Shown here: in pieces, positions 43,980 to 52,072 of the stretch | Numbering within the stretch: position 1 is the stretch's first letter | How the letters are laid out: each line of letters opens with the position of its first letter | From: Fereydounia khargensis | Taxonomy: Eukaryota; Basidiomycota; Ustilaginomycetes; Urocystidales; Fereydouniaceae | DNA: 64,000 bases | Direction: 5' to 3' | Assembly: GCA_026413255.1 (NCBI GenBank) | Contig: JAOCZO010000004.1 | Span: 487,382 to 551,381 of the forward strand | Position numbers and translations under genes: made by a program | Notes under the pieces: generated by a model | What the model saw: the letters and a program-made list of their open reading frames with translations, nothing else | What the model was told of the DNA's origin: nothing | Database searches by the model: none

Positions 43980-44826
43980 GACGGCTGAGTTGTGTGTGAT
44001 GTATGAGTGTGTGTGTGGTGATCACAAAGGGGGGATGTGACTGCTTCAAGACAAAGTCACATATTTGTACTGAAGCTAGGAGTGTGCCCCAAACCTCGAG
44101 TCGAGCATAGACTGGAATGACTGACTGCCTGGATGGATCGGCGACACGGCACGGCCGGTTGCTGTCCAGCGGCCAAGTGCGGGGTGCATACCCTCACCAA
44201 CTTGGTTTTCACAACGCGACCCAAGGAGCCGCCCAGGTGCCCAGCCTGGCCATGACGGGCAGCCTGTGGAAGTGCCGAGCAGCAGCTCCGGACGATTTTC
44301 TTTTTCTCTTCCTCTTTCACTGCCTGAGTGGAGGGCAAGGGCACGCACGGTCCAGTGCCACTCCGGTCACCCTCCGACACCCCGTTTCGGAAGGCGAAGC
44401 GAACATCTGAGGGCACCGGTTCCGAACGTCAGTGTAGTGTGTTTTCGGACCCTTTCCGAAGAGCTTACGGGTACAGTATACGATGACAGCACCGAAGAGG
44501 AGAGGCACGGTAGCTGATTGGTAAAAGCGCTCGAGCGCAAGGGTCCATTCAACACACCAGCCACCAGCAGCCTTTCGGTCAGTCAACCAACACGTCAGGT
44601 GAAAGGGAATCCGACACGTCCGCATCTGCAATTGGCTGCGTTTCGCCTGGCGTGTGCGTTTTCACCGCTTCGCCTGGCGTGTGCGTTTTCACCGCCAGTG
44701 GGCACACTCAAATCTTGTCGTCGGCGCACTTCTTACCTCGGCCGTTTGCTTTCTCTTTCTATCGTCACTGGTTGTGCTTGTTTCTTTTGGCTGGGCTCAG
44801 CCTACCTGCCTGCCTTGCCTTGCACC
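43980..44826. promoter_or_regulatory. Divergent promoter region, dehydrogenase / methyltransferase
   Basis: Contains TACAGTA at 44472-44478 and a tandem repeat of about 22 bases (TTCGCCTGGCGTGTGCGTTTTCACCGC at about 44642-44692, two near-identical copies; only the first 20 bases of each unit should be compared). The frame open across this region on the plus strand is not credible as an N-terminal extension. Confidence 0.4.
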
Positions 44827-45852
44827 ATGTCGGCAAAGTTTATTCAGGCCGCCTCGCCTGGCGCTTTGCCCAGCCTCTACGCCCGCCTGGTCTGCCTCGT
44901 CTCGCTCCTCCTCTACCAGCTGAGCGTGGTCATTGCGCAGCTCCTCCTTCGTCTCTCTCGCTTCCTGGGTCGAGCTCAAACACCCACACTCGATGCGCTG
45001 GCTCCTCACGAGTACCCTCGCCAGGCTTACTGGGGCTATGACTACTTCCTCTGGTACCTCCAGCTGCCCCTCATGTGGCGCTCCAGCCCAGACATGGTCA
45101 ACCAGGTGTACGAAATGTTTGTCACGGACAACACTATCGAACTCGGTCCAGGATCGGGCTACTTTGCGCGCAAGTCCAAGGCACTCGCCAACATCTCCAA
45201 AAGGTCCTTGCTCTTGCGTCAACCCAGTCGCTACGACGTGCTAGACATTGTATCCTTGCCCCTCGAATACACAAGCTATAGCCTCCAGCAGCACTGGAAG
45301 CGGCTTGCAAAGCGTCTCACATCCTCAGGCATCCAGGCTAGCGTAGCCCCGGAGAAGCTTTCCCCTCCCACTGTCCGCAAATTGGTTGCCGACATCACCA
45401 ACCTCGACTCGGTCCGAGACGCTCTCTCCAAATCTGGAGGCCGGCGCTACCAGACTGTCGTAGCGAACCAGGTCATTCACTGTGTGCGCAACCCCGAACG
45501 GCTCGCCTCGTCCAACACTGGCAAGCGACCTACACCCAAGCAGCTTGGCGAGGAAAAGATGCGGCTCATCTTCCAAGGTATGGCTGAGCTCCTCTTGCCT
45601 GGAGGCTCTATCATTGGATCTACGGCTCTCGGGCCTCACTGCTCTTCTTGGGACTTCACAAACATCTACTTCCACACCGCGGCTGTAGAGGCTTCCAATG
45701 GTCTCTGCCGATTGGGCATCTTTGACAACGAGAACGACACGTACGATGCTATCATCAAAGGTGCACGACAAGCCAAGCTCGAGGTCAAGATGGCCAAGGT
45801 GACGGGTAGCATGATTACCTTTGTATTCTCGAAGCCGATGACCGAAGCATGA
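44827..45852 (+). CDS. SAM-dependent methyltransferase with N-terminal membrane helix
   Basis: A single exon predicts 341 residues from the ATG at 44827. Residues about 17-45 are hydrophobic (LVCLVSLLLYQLSVVIAQLLL) and should anchor the protein. The class I methyltransferase fold follows, with motif I IELGPGSGYF (E105, G107, G109, G111), an acidic second strand region (RYDVLDIVSLP), and later GRRYQTVVANQVIHC and LLLPGGSIIGSTAL (post-motif I and IV positions). This is the pattern of class I methyltransferases acting on small molecules or lipids in fungi. The target atom and substrate cannot be inferred. The frame runs upstream for about 100 codons without a stop, but the extension is low-complexity and repetitive. 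Confidence 0.8.
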   Translation: MSAKFIQAASPGALPSLYARLVCLVSLLLYQLSVVIAQLLLRLSRFLGRAQTPTLDALAPHEYPRQAYWGYDYFLWYLQLPLMWRSSPDMVNQVYEMFVTDNTIELGPGSGYFARKSKALANISKRSLLLRQPSRYDVLDIVSLPLEYTSYSLQQHWKRLAKRLTSSGIQASVAPEKLSPPTVRKLVADITNLDSVRDALSKSGGRRYQTVVANQVIHCVRNPERLASSNTGKRPTPKQLGEEKMRLIFQGMAELLLPGGSIIGSTALGPHCSSWDFTNIYFHTAAVEASNGLCRLGIFDNENDTYDAIIKGARQAKLEVKMAKVTGSMITFVFSKPMTEA

Positions 45853-46260
45853 CCAACAGTGTGTACCGCAACGAGGATGCAATGCTCCACGCCCGCACTC
45901 AAACAAAAGTCGATGCAAGCCCGAAGAAGAATAGGAACTGTGCCTTGCAATGCTGAGTAAGAGGTTTTGCACACTAACCACAGTGAGAGGGAAGACGCCT
46001 TCTGAGCGGCAGACAAAGATCTTCGCAATCCGTTTCACCATTGAGACGATAGACAAGACAAACGAGCGTAGACGCTTTTCGACACGGAAACGGAGCACGA
46101 GCTTAGAGGTTACGGTTCAGGAGCAAATGGTCACTATCAGGAGCTTGCAAATCCAAGTTATCGCAAATGACACTCGAACGATAAAAAGCCTAGAAAGAGA
46201 TTGTGATTTTTTGTCTGGAGCAATTCATGAGCAGATGAAGATACGAGTTGTCTTACGAGA
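45853..46260. other. Intergenic region
   Basis: A 104-codon frame on the plus strand here (from 45950) is helical in composition but has no recognisable features. It was not accepted as a gene. Confidence 0.3.
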
Positions 46261-46557
46261 CTAGGCCCCTCCACTCGATGCCGCTTCGCCTCCCTTCTTC
46301 TCCAAATCATCAAAGGCTCGCTGCATTTGTTTCTTGAGTTCCCTAACATTCTGCTGGTAGTAAGTTACCTTCTTGATGCCTGATCGGATGCGTTCTATAT
46401 CCATGAGCTCTACACTGAAGTAGTGAAGCATCTCTCGATTCACTTTGTGCTTGGGCAATTGCTGCATCCAATTCCAGACGCCCCAGCCAGCTTCCCTCAC
46501 GGCCCCCATTCCTCCGAGAGTGTAAAAGGCATCAGGGTCTCGAGTGGTTGTATGCAT
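46261..46557 (-). CDS. Short orphan ORF, possibly a truncated gene
   Basis: This encodes 98 residues from an ATG at 46557. The composition is protein-like: a GGMGAVREAGWGVWNWMQQLP segment (the first 20 residues can be compared) followed by a long charged helix (RELKKQMQRAFDDLEKK). There is no signal peptide, membrane helix or known domain. An in-frame stop lies eleven codons upstream. A CCAG acceptor just before the ATG could join an unseen upstream exon, so the ORF may be the 3' end of a longer or decayed gene in the subtelomeric zone. Confidence 0.35.
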   Translation of the reverse strand: MHTTTRDPDAFYTLGGMGAVREAGWGVWNWMQQLPKHKVNREMLHYFSVELMDIERIRSGIKKVTYYQQNVRELKKQMQRAFDDLEKKGGEAASSGGA

Positions 46558-47125
46558 GGCCTCGCTCCTCTGGCCTCAGGCTCGCAAGGACGCCTAGTGC
46601 ATCGAAGCGCCAAACTCGATTGATCAAATCGGACCATCCCTTTCAATGGGACGCCGCAGCTGCTCCGGAGCGGCGGCACTCGTAGCTCAGGCCGAGAAGC
46701 TCATTATCCTCAAGGCTCCAAGTCCCTCTTCGGATAGCCGAGCTCGCCTCCGACGACCCAAAGTCACAACCGCTCCATCATCGTCTCGATGCTCAAAGCA
46801 GACGCCACCCCAGCGCTCTGAGAATCCATTCGGGCATCTGAAATCTTCTTCGAGGATCTCCGGGTTTAAAAAAAGCCTCGTGCTGCCATTGTACAAAGCT
46901 CGGTGCGGACGTTTGAGGCGGCCTCAACGATCCTAGCTTCGGAGCTTCAGCTTGACAAACTCCTCCGAGGTCTGCAGCCTGTGATGCACAAGCAAAAGCT
47001 TATAATACCGCTGACCGTCTTCTTATCGCCCGAATCGGACATCCATCTTCCCTATGGCACTCTGTCTCGAACACTAACACCCAGTCCTCGCTCTGCCTCC
47101 TCCAGACATTTCAAGTCGACTTGAC
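46558..47125. promoter_or_regulatory. Upstream region of the 47126 secreted-protein gene
   Basis: A/T-rich words TTTAAAAAAAGCC (about 46864) and TTATAATACC (about 46999) are candidate core promoter elements for the gene starting at 47126. No coding sequence is supported on either strand. Confidence 0.3.
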
Positions 47126-47905
47126 ATGAAGCTCGCCACTCGAACGTATGCTCTTCTAATTGGTGCTCTTGTCGGGCTAGCATCCACTGTCATTGCCCCT
47201 TCACCCTTGGTCGGTCTTGAGGGAGAGTTTAGACGGATGGAAGCGTATCCGAGGCATGTGGCCGAGTTTGCAATCAAGGAGGAGCTTGGCCTGACCGACG
47301 CTGTCCGACGTTGGTTCAAACAAAACCCTGACGCCTTTCCCCTCTTTCTCCGCCATCACGATCTGGACATCTTGACCCACGAGCTTGCCATCCGCGGCGA
47401 TAACTGGGATGAGCTACAGTTGGTTCGAGGGCTTCAGAGGGAACTACCGGAAATCGAGATACCCAGTGCCCCCCGAAAAGCTGTGCTGAGTCCAAGCTTG
47501 GATAAGTATCTTCAGAATCTCTGGCGAAAAAGCTACGCAGCAATCAACGTCAGGGTGGCCGACCGATGGGCCAATATGTTGGAAGGCCCAAAGCCATCTG
47601 GTCGGAACTCGGCTCAATACGTTGCGATGTCGATTTTAAACGACCAATGGGAAAAAGGATTCAAAGAGCACTTGAGAACGATAGACCCCCAATTGGACTT
47701 TGCCACTGCTGGAAAGGTATCCATTCAAAGAATCGCTAGGCGGGTGTACGATCGTTTGATAGAGCTTTCTCCTCAATTTACAAGCGAGGAAGCACTCAAG
47801 AGCTTCGAGAAAGAAGTCATGAAAACCGACTCTCTTGAACGCAAAGGAACACTCCAGAAGCTAAAGGGACTTGGCGACGTCGGACCGTCTTCCAAGATGA
47901 CCTGA
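47126..47905 (+). CDS. Predicted secreted helical protein, no cysteines, unknown function
   Basis: A single exon gives 259 residues. The N terminus (MKLATRTYALLIGALVGLAS, cleavage near STVIA) is a clear signal peptide. The mature protein has no cysteine, no transmembrane helix and a strongly amphipathic, charged helical composition (for example LQNLWRKSYAAINVRVADRW and DRLIELSPQFTSEEALKSFE). I recognise no domain. Single-exon, cysteine-free secreted proteins of this size in a subtelomeric, gene-poor zone are typical of candidate effectors in smut fungi. That is a positional and compositional inference only. Confidence 0.75.
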   Translation: MKLATRTYALLIGALVGLASTVIAPSPLVGLEGEFRRMEAYPRHVAEFAIKEELGLTDAVRRWFKQNPDAFPLFLRHHDLDILTHELAIRGDNWDELQLVRGLQRELPEIEIPSAPRKAVLSPSLDKYLQNLWRKSYAAINVRVADRWANMLEGPKPSGRNSAQYVAMSILNDQWEKGFKEHLRTIDPQLDFATAGKVSIQRIARRVYDRLIELSPQFTSEEALKSFEKEVMKTDSLERKGTLQKLKGLGDVGPSSKMT

Positions 47906-48763
47906 TGGGTTGCACGTGTAATATTTACATCTTTGCACCATGCCATGTCCGAATCCCCTCTTGTGTGTTCTACGTGATGATTCCTCCGTTCTCCCTTCAA
48001 AAGCATGCCAGGTTAATCGTGAAGGTATTGCAATCGTGAGCTCTGCGCCGTACAGTACAGTATGTGGAGGACGAGAGAACGCTGTGCGGCGGTGTAGAAG
48101 AGGACGACGCGCCATGACAGCATCATGCACCTCAGAACACGCGGCCAGGTCAGGTCAGGTGCTGCGTGGCTGCCCAGAGGCCGCGGCGGGGCGGTAAAGG
48201 CGAACAGCGGGCACAAATATATCCTCGTCTTGCCTTATGGGGGATCTGGTTTTTGGTCAATCAGAAAGCTAGCGCGCAAGGGCTTGGCATCAGCTGCAAG
48301 CGTGGACAGGCTGTGCGAGGCCATCGTGCTGTGCTGCATGTGTCTGCCTCCCCTCGCTTGGCTTGGCTGGGCCTCAATCATTCAATCAATCAAGCGCCTT
48401 GGAGATGACCGACCAACTCACCTGCCATGCATCCTGCCACACTCGGCTCAACGTCCTCCCGAATCAAACTACAGTACCTTGGTCTCCCCCACTCGCATGG
48501 GTCGATGCATGCATGCACAAGGGTAGCCTGAGGGACGTGGCCACTAAGACCTGAGACCTTGGTATCCTTGATCCAGTCGTACGGACATCCAGTTCGCCAT
48601 CTCTAGCCACATCACCATCACCTCCATTTCCATCTCTTTATCGTCTACCCCTCTCCCATTCAATCCTTCTCATCAATCACAGTATATAATCGGCCCATCA
48701 TCTTTCTGTGCTACGACACGCGTGAGACACCCATCCATCACTTTCTCGACCAGCTACGCCACC
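47906..48763. promoter_or_regulatory. Intergenic region upstream of the PMP3-domain gene
   Basis: Holds TACAGTACAGTA (48051-48062) and TACAGTAC (48470-48477), plus the TATA-like TATATAATCGG at about 48683. No gene is visible. Confidence 0.4.
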
Positions 48764-49630
48764 ATGTCCAAGCTTCTGCGAAACGGAATCCCGCGCAAGG
48801 AGAACGGCAAGATTGATTGGACACCACGTCGTCACCATGGCGCCACCCTCATCATCATCATCCTCGGCTTCCTCGTTCCCCCGCTCGCCGTTCTCGTCCG
48901 TTTTGGAGTCGGCAAGGACTTTTTCATCAACATCCTCATGACAATCGCGGGCTACATTCCAGGGCATTTACACAATTGGTTTATACAGAACGTACGTAAC
49001 AACGACAACAAAGCGCGCACCCCCAAATGGGCGATACGTTATGGTCTCGTAGACGATACGCCGTACAAGAAGAAGGCAAAGAAGCGCCAATGGGTCGGCC
49101 GATACAATGATCGAAACCCGCATCGCACTCTCTACGACGACCAGGGTAACCCATACACCTACCGCCACGATGAAGATGGGCTGGCAGCACCCGAGCGCAG
49201 TAGGAGTACTCTGTCCATGTCCAACTCTGGCCTCGAGACCCCTGTTCCTCCGCTCGTAGACCCGGACATGTACATCAACGCTCCTCAGCCTTCAGAGTCT
49301 CCCAGCTTCCCCACCGACGCCTCTGCGCGCTCTCGCTCAACGAGGTCCAGGCTTCCCTTCCGCTCCAAAAAGGACCGACACGCTGTCTCTGCCTCCGCCC
49401 TCGGCGAGTCTGACTACATTCAGCCTAAAGAGAACGCCCATCCCTTCCACGAGCAAGGCCGCACAAGTTTCGACTCGGAAGGGCCTGAGGATCCTACTCG
49501 CACGCATTATGATACGCGCGGCGCCGCCGCCCGCAGCTCCTCCAGCATACCTCAAGCCACCTCAGCGCCTCGTGAATCGGCAGCTCCAGCTCGGGCCCGT
49601 GATCCGCTTGAGTTTGATCACGAGTTCTAG
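48764..49630 (+). CDS. PMP3/UPF0057 stress-response membrane protein with long tail
   Basis: A single exon predicts 288 residues from the ATG at 48764. The first 75 residues contain a complete PMP3 (Rci2/UPF0057) domain: two hydrophobic helices (LIIIILGFLVPPLAVLVRFG and FINILMTIAGYIPGHLHNWF) with the VPPLAV, GKDFFINIL and YIPG signature. PMP3-type proteins sit in the plasma or vacuolar membrane and affect ion homeostasis and membrane potential under stress. Most are only 50-60 residues. Here a soluble tail of about 210 residues, Ser/Arg/Pro-rich and probably disordered, follows, closer to Sna4-like proteins with cytoplasmic tails. The tail contains runs of basic residues (KKKAKKRQW) next to the membrane. 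Confidence 0.85.
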   Translation: MSKLLRNGIPRKENGKIDWTPRRHHGATLIIIILGFLVPPLAVLVRFGVGKDFFINILMTIAGYIPGHLHNWFIQNVRNNDNKARTPKWAIRYGLVDDTPYKKKAKKRQWVGRYNDRNPHRTLYDDQGNPYTYRHDEDGLAAPERSRSTLSMSNSGLETPVPPLVDPDMYINAPQPSESPSFPTDASARSRSTRSRLPFRSKKDRHAVSASALGESDYIQPKENAHPFHEQGRTSFDSEGPEDPTRTHYDTRGAAARSSSSIPQATSAPRESAAPARARDPLEFDHEF

Positions 49631-49994
49631 CGAGTTGCAACCATCGATTGGATGGCATGGCGCACCTGCGTCCAAAAGTATTTGGTACTTTGCTTGTTCC
49701 ACCGCATTCTCCGCAATCGTCCCGCTCATCGTCTTCCCTTGAGTATGACTCTTGCCGATTGGAACCAGAGTTTGGTCCCACAAATGTATTTCTAGCCAAA
49801 TGTTCCGTGCCGTGCTCACAATACAAAAGTTGCGTCGTTTTGAGGCAGGTTGGACCTCGTCAAGTCTGTGGCACGTCCTCTTCGAGTGCAACGATGTCGC
49901 GGCATTCTGCTCGTTTGCCTTGACTTGACTTTTCCACCTCTATTGCCCGCTGGAGTACATGGTGGCTTGAGACATGAAGCCGGCAGAGGGCTGA

Positions 49995-50032
49995 TACAGT
50001 ACAGTACAGTACAGTACAGTACAGTACAGTAC
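49995..50032 (+). repeat. TACAG pentanucleotide array
   Basis: Seven perfect copies plus TAC. The unit overlaps the TACAGTAC word that is scattered through intergenic DNA here, so the array may be an expansion of it. Confidence 0.9.
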
Positions 50033-50394
50033 ATCAGCTCAGAGGCCGTCCGCCCCGCTTCTCATAAGTGCATCCCGTCATACAAGTACTCGGCAACAGG
50101 TTCTTGCCCTGAGGTAAGCAGACGGTTCACGTTCCGCCCTTAGCCCTCTTCATGTATGGTTGGCCACGGTGGCACCGGACGCATTCACGCCAACGCTTCA
50201 ATGGCGCTAATGAAGTTGGTCCCTCTTGACGACTCTGTTCCCCCAAAACCCAGCGGTTGCGCTCGAAAAATGTTGGGTGGGTACTGCCCATCGTCCGCTC
50301 CTTTCGCCTGTCCTCCACCATCGTACGGTCTTTGCACTGGGTACATGCGCCTGTTGAGCAACCTTCGTCGGTGCTTGTGACAAGGTCGGGCGCC

Positions 50395-50718
50395 ATCCCG
50401 TTCTGCTCAATATTGCGGCTTGTATCACTGCTTTGGCTTCATTTGTACTCTTCGTTTCCTTTACTACGTCGTTCAGACTAGCAAGGTATTGTAAGCCAGC
50501 GCAGACTTCCTCATTTGCATCCTTATCAACCAAAGCAGCCTTGGCTCATTTCGGATGGAACCCTTGGCGTAACTTGATAAGAACGCGGAGCCCACTGCGA
50601 TTGAGGATGTTTGCTAGCCCGACGAGCGTAGCAATTCAGCCTGCCCGAAACTGTTCTGCTTGGACACTGCCTTGTCAAAGTCAATCGCAAGAGTTTCATT
50701 CCAGCCGGTGGAACCCTC
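50395..50718 (-). pseudogene. Possible decayed gene fragment
   Basis: Read on the minus strand, three segments look coding but lie in different frames or are separated by stops. They are about 30 residues with STGWNETLAIDFDKAV, then about 22 with ANILNRSGLRVLIK ending in a TGA, then about 45 with AKAALVDKDANEEVCAGLQY. No intron joins them with usable donors. This would suit a gene broken by a frameshift and a nonsense mutation. Chance is not excluded, and no family is recognised. The composition resembles helical soluble proteins. Confidence 0.25.
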
Positions 50719-50987
50719 GCCTCAAGGTGATGCAACTGCACCTCTTCAGTCTTGCACACTTCTGTGCTTCCTCTGGAGGGGCTGCCTTACTAGTGAAAGA
50801 CGAAGGATGTAAGCCAGGCTTCGTGAAGGCGTCCTCTTACGAATCTTCTCCTCATCTCTCCCACAGCACCACTCCTGCCCGCTTCAAGTTGTCCGTGAGT
50901 AATTCCTTTTCTACTTAACTTGATACTGCTGCTGACCCTTCATACTTTGCTTTCTCGTCCCAACCTTGCGCTTTCCAGCCCTCAACC

Positions 50988-51278
50988 ATGAAGTTGCATC
51001 ACCTCACTGTTTTTCCTGGTCTCGTAATGGTGGTCACGCACCTTGTTCAGCAGGCTGCAGCTCTGAACAGCAAGATCGAGAACAGCGGCTGCGCAACTTG
51101 CAGTTTTAACTCAGACGTCAACGATCGTACCTCCAAGGCCTACAGCTTCTACATGGACATAAACGGGAAGAATCCGATGGGCTATTGCGGATACCAAGGA
51201 AACCAAAGCTGGATGTGTTACATTGATAACTGCACTGGTTTCGAAAGCAAGTGCACCGATTACGGAGGCACACTATAA
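50988..51278 (+). CDS. Small secreted cysteine-rich protein, candidate effector
   Basis: A single exon gives 96 residues. Residues 1-25 form a signal peptide (hydrophobic VFPGLVMVVTHLV, small-residue cleavage site QQAAA before LNSK). The mature peptide is about 71 residues with six cysteines (C35, C38, C67, C77, C82, C89), enough for three disulfides, and is rich in Asn, Tyr and Gly. No family is recognised. The layout fits small secreted effector-like proteins of plant-associated fungi. Its role is unknown. It lies about 13 kb from the telomere. Confidence 0.75.
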   Translation: MKLHHLTVFPGLVMVVTHLVQQAAALNSKIENSGCATCSFNSDVNDRTSKAYSFYMDINGKNPMGYCGYQGNQSWMCYIDNCTGFESKCTDYGGTL

Positions 51279-52072
51279 GCTGATTCAGTCTGTTGCGCAA
51301 GCGCAATCCAGCACTCTCGTCACTTCTCCACGTGTTCTGTATCTACTTTTCTTTCTTACGGCCTGGGTTTTTTTATCCTCTATGAGGGTTTTTCCCATAG
51401 CCTCTTTGAAACCAGAACTTTTCGAAGCTCCATCAAACTGCACCTGTCCAAATGCCCGTGGTTGCGGGCTCATTGATGTGGGTCCTGTAGCATCTCAGGG
51501 ACTTGGTCTCCCATCAAAAGCATTGCGAGCCTGTTCCCAAGTTGCCAGATTGGAGACCGCCACGCCATCTCACCCTTTCTCCTTGTGCTGCTCTGAAGTT
51601 TAGTCATGAGAGGCCAATTAATCCATCAGAAATGGGAGACAGTCATGAGCCACTTCATGTTTATGGTGCCGGCGACGGTCTTGTTCGGTGTACTGTACCG
51701 CTGTATGGCGTGTGAGATCGATCACACCGAAGTCTGGCACCGAGTGTCCCCCTTCACTCGTATCTCCGGTTGAACAACGGCCGCGCCCATTCCTTTTGTA
51801 CCTCCGCCGTACTTGACCCTCTCGACCAATGTGTACATGGAGTAGTTCCACCCCTACGCACAGCGCAACTCGACGGGTCAAGTTGTGTTGATCGACCCAT
51901 AGCATTGCAGTTAAATTGGCACTCGGGCTTCAGTCGGACTTCGTATTGCATGAGATTGAATGAAGGGCAAAGTTTGAGCCGGTGTACTTTTATCGAAAAT
52001 GTTCCAAGACGGGGCACGTGGTATACAGTAGCTTCTCTTCGAAGAGTACGGGAAAGGGACTCATCTCCGAGG
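51279..52072. other. Intergenic region
   Basis: Convergent 3' region between the small secreted protein and the seven-helix gene. A TACTGTAC word lies at 51692-51699. Frames in this region are short and show no convincing protein features. Confidence 0.35.

Larger units (their letters stand above)
49631..50987. other. Intergenic region with TACAG array and coding remnant
   Basis: It contains a seven-copy TACAG array (49995-50032) and, on the minus strand, a frame-broken stretch that reads as protein (50395-50718, listed separately). The last 100 bases are CT-rich and lead into the small secreted protein gene. Confidence 0.4.

Noticed and set aside
44470-44520. A stretch resembling a tRNA D-arm (GGTAGCTGATTGG)
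   Set aside because: No T-arm consensus and no acceptor stem could be found, so no tRNA is called.
44518-44826. Plus-strand extension of about 100 codons before the methyltransferase ATG
   Set aside because: The extra sequence is repetitive, includes a duplicated CGTGTGCGTTTTCACCG unit and lacks methyltransferase features. The ATG at 44827 starts a normal hydrophobic anchor.
45950-46264. A 104-codon plus-strand frame
   Set aside because: Helical composition but no signal, domain or promoter. It lies tail to tail with the 98-codon minus-strand frame and fits chance in AT-richer DNA.
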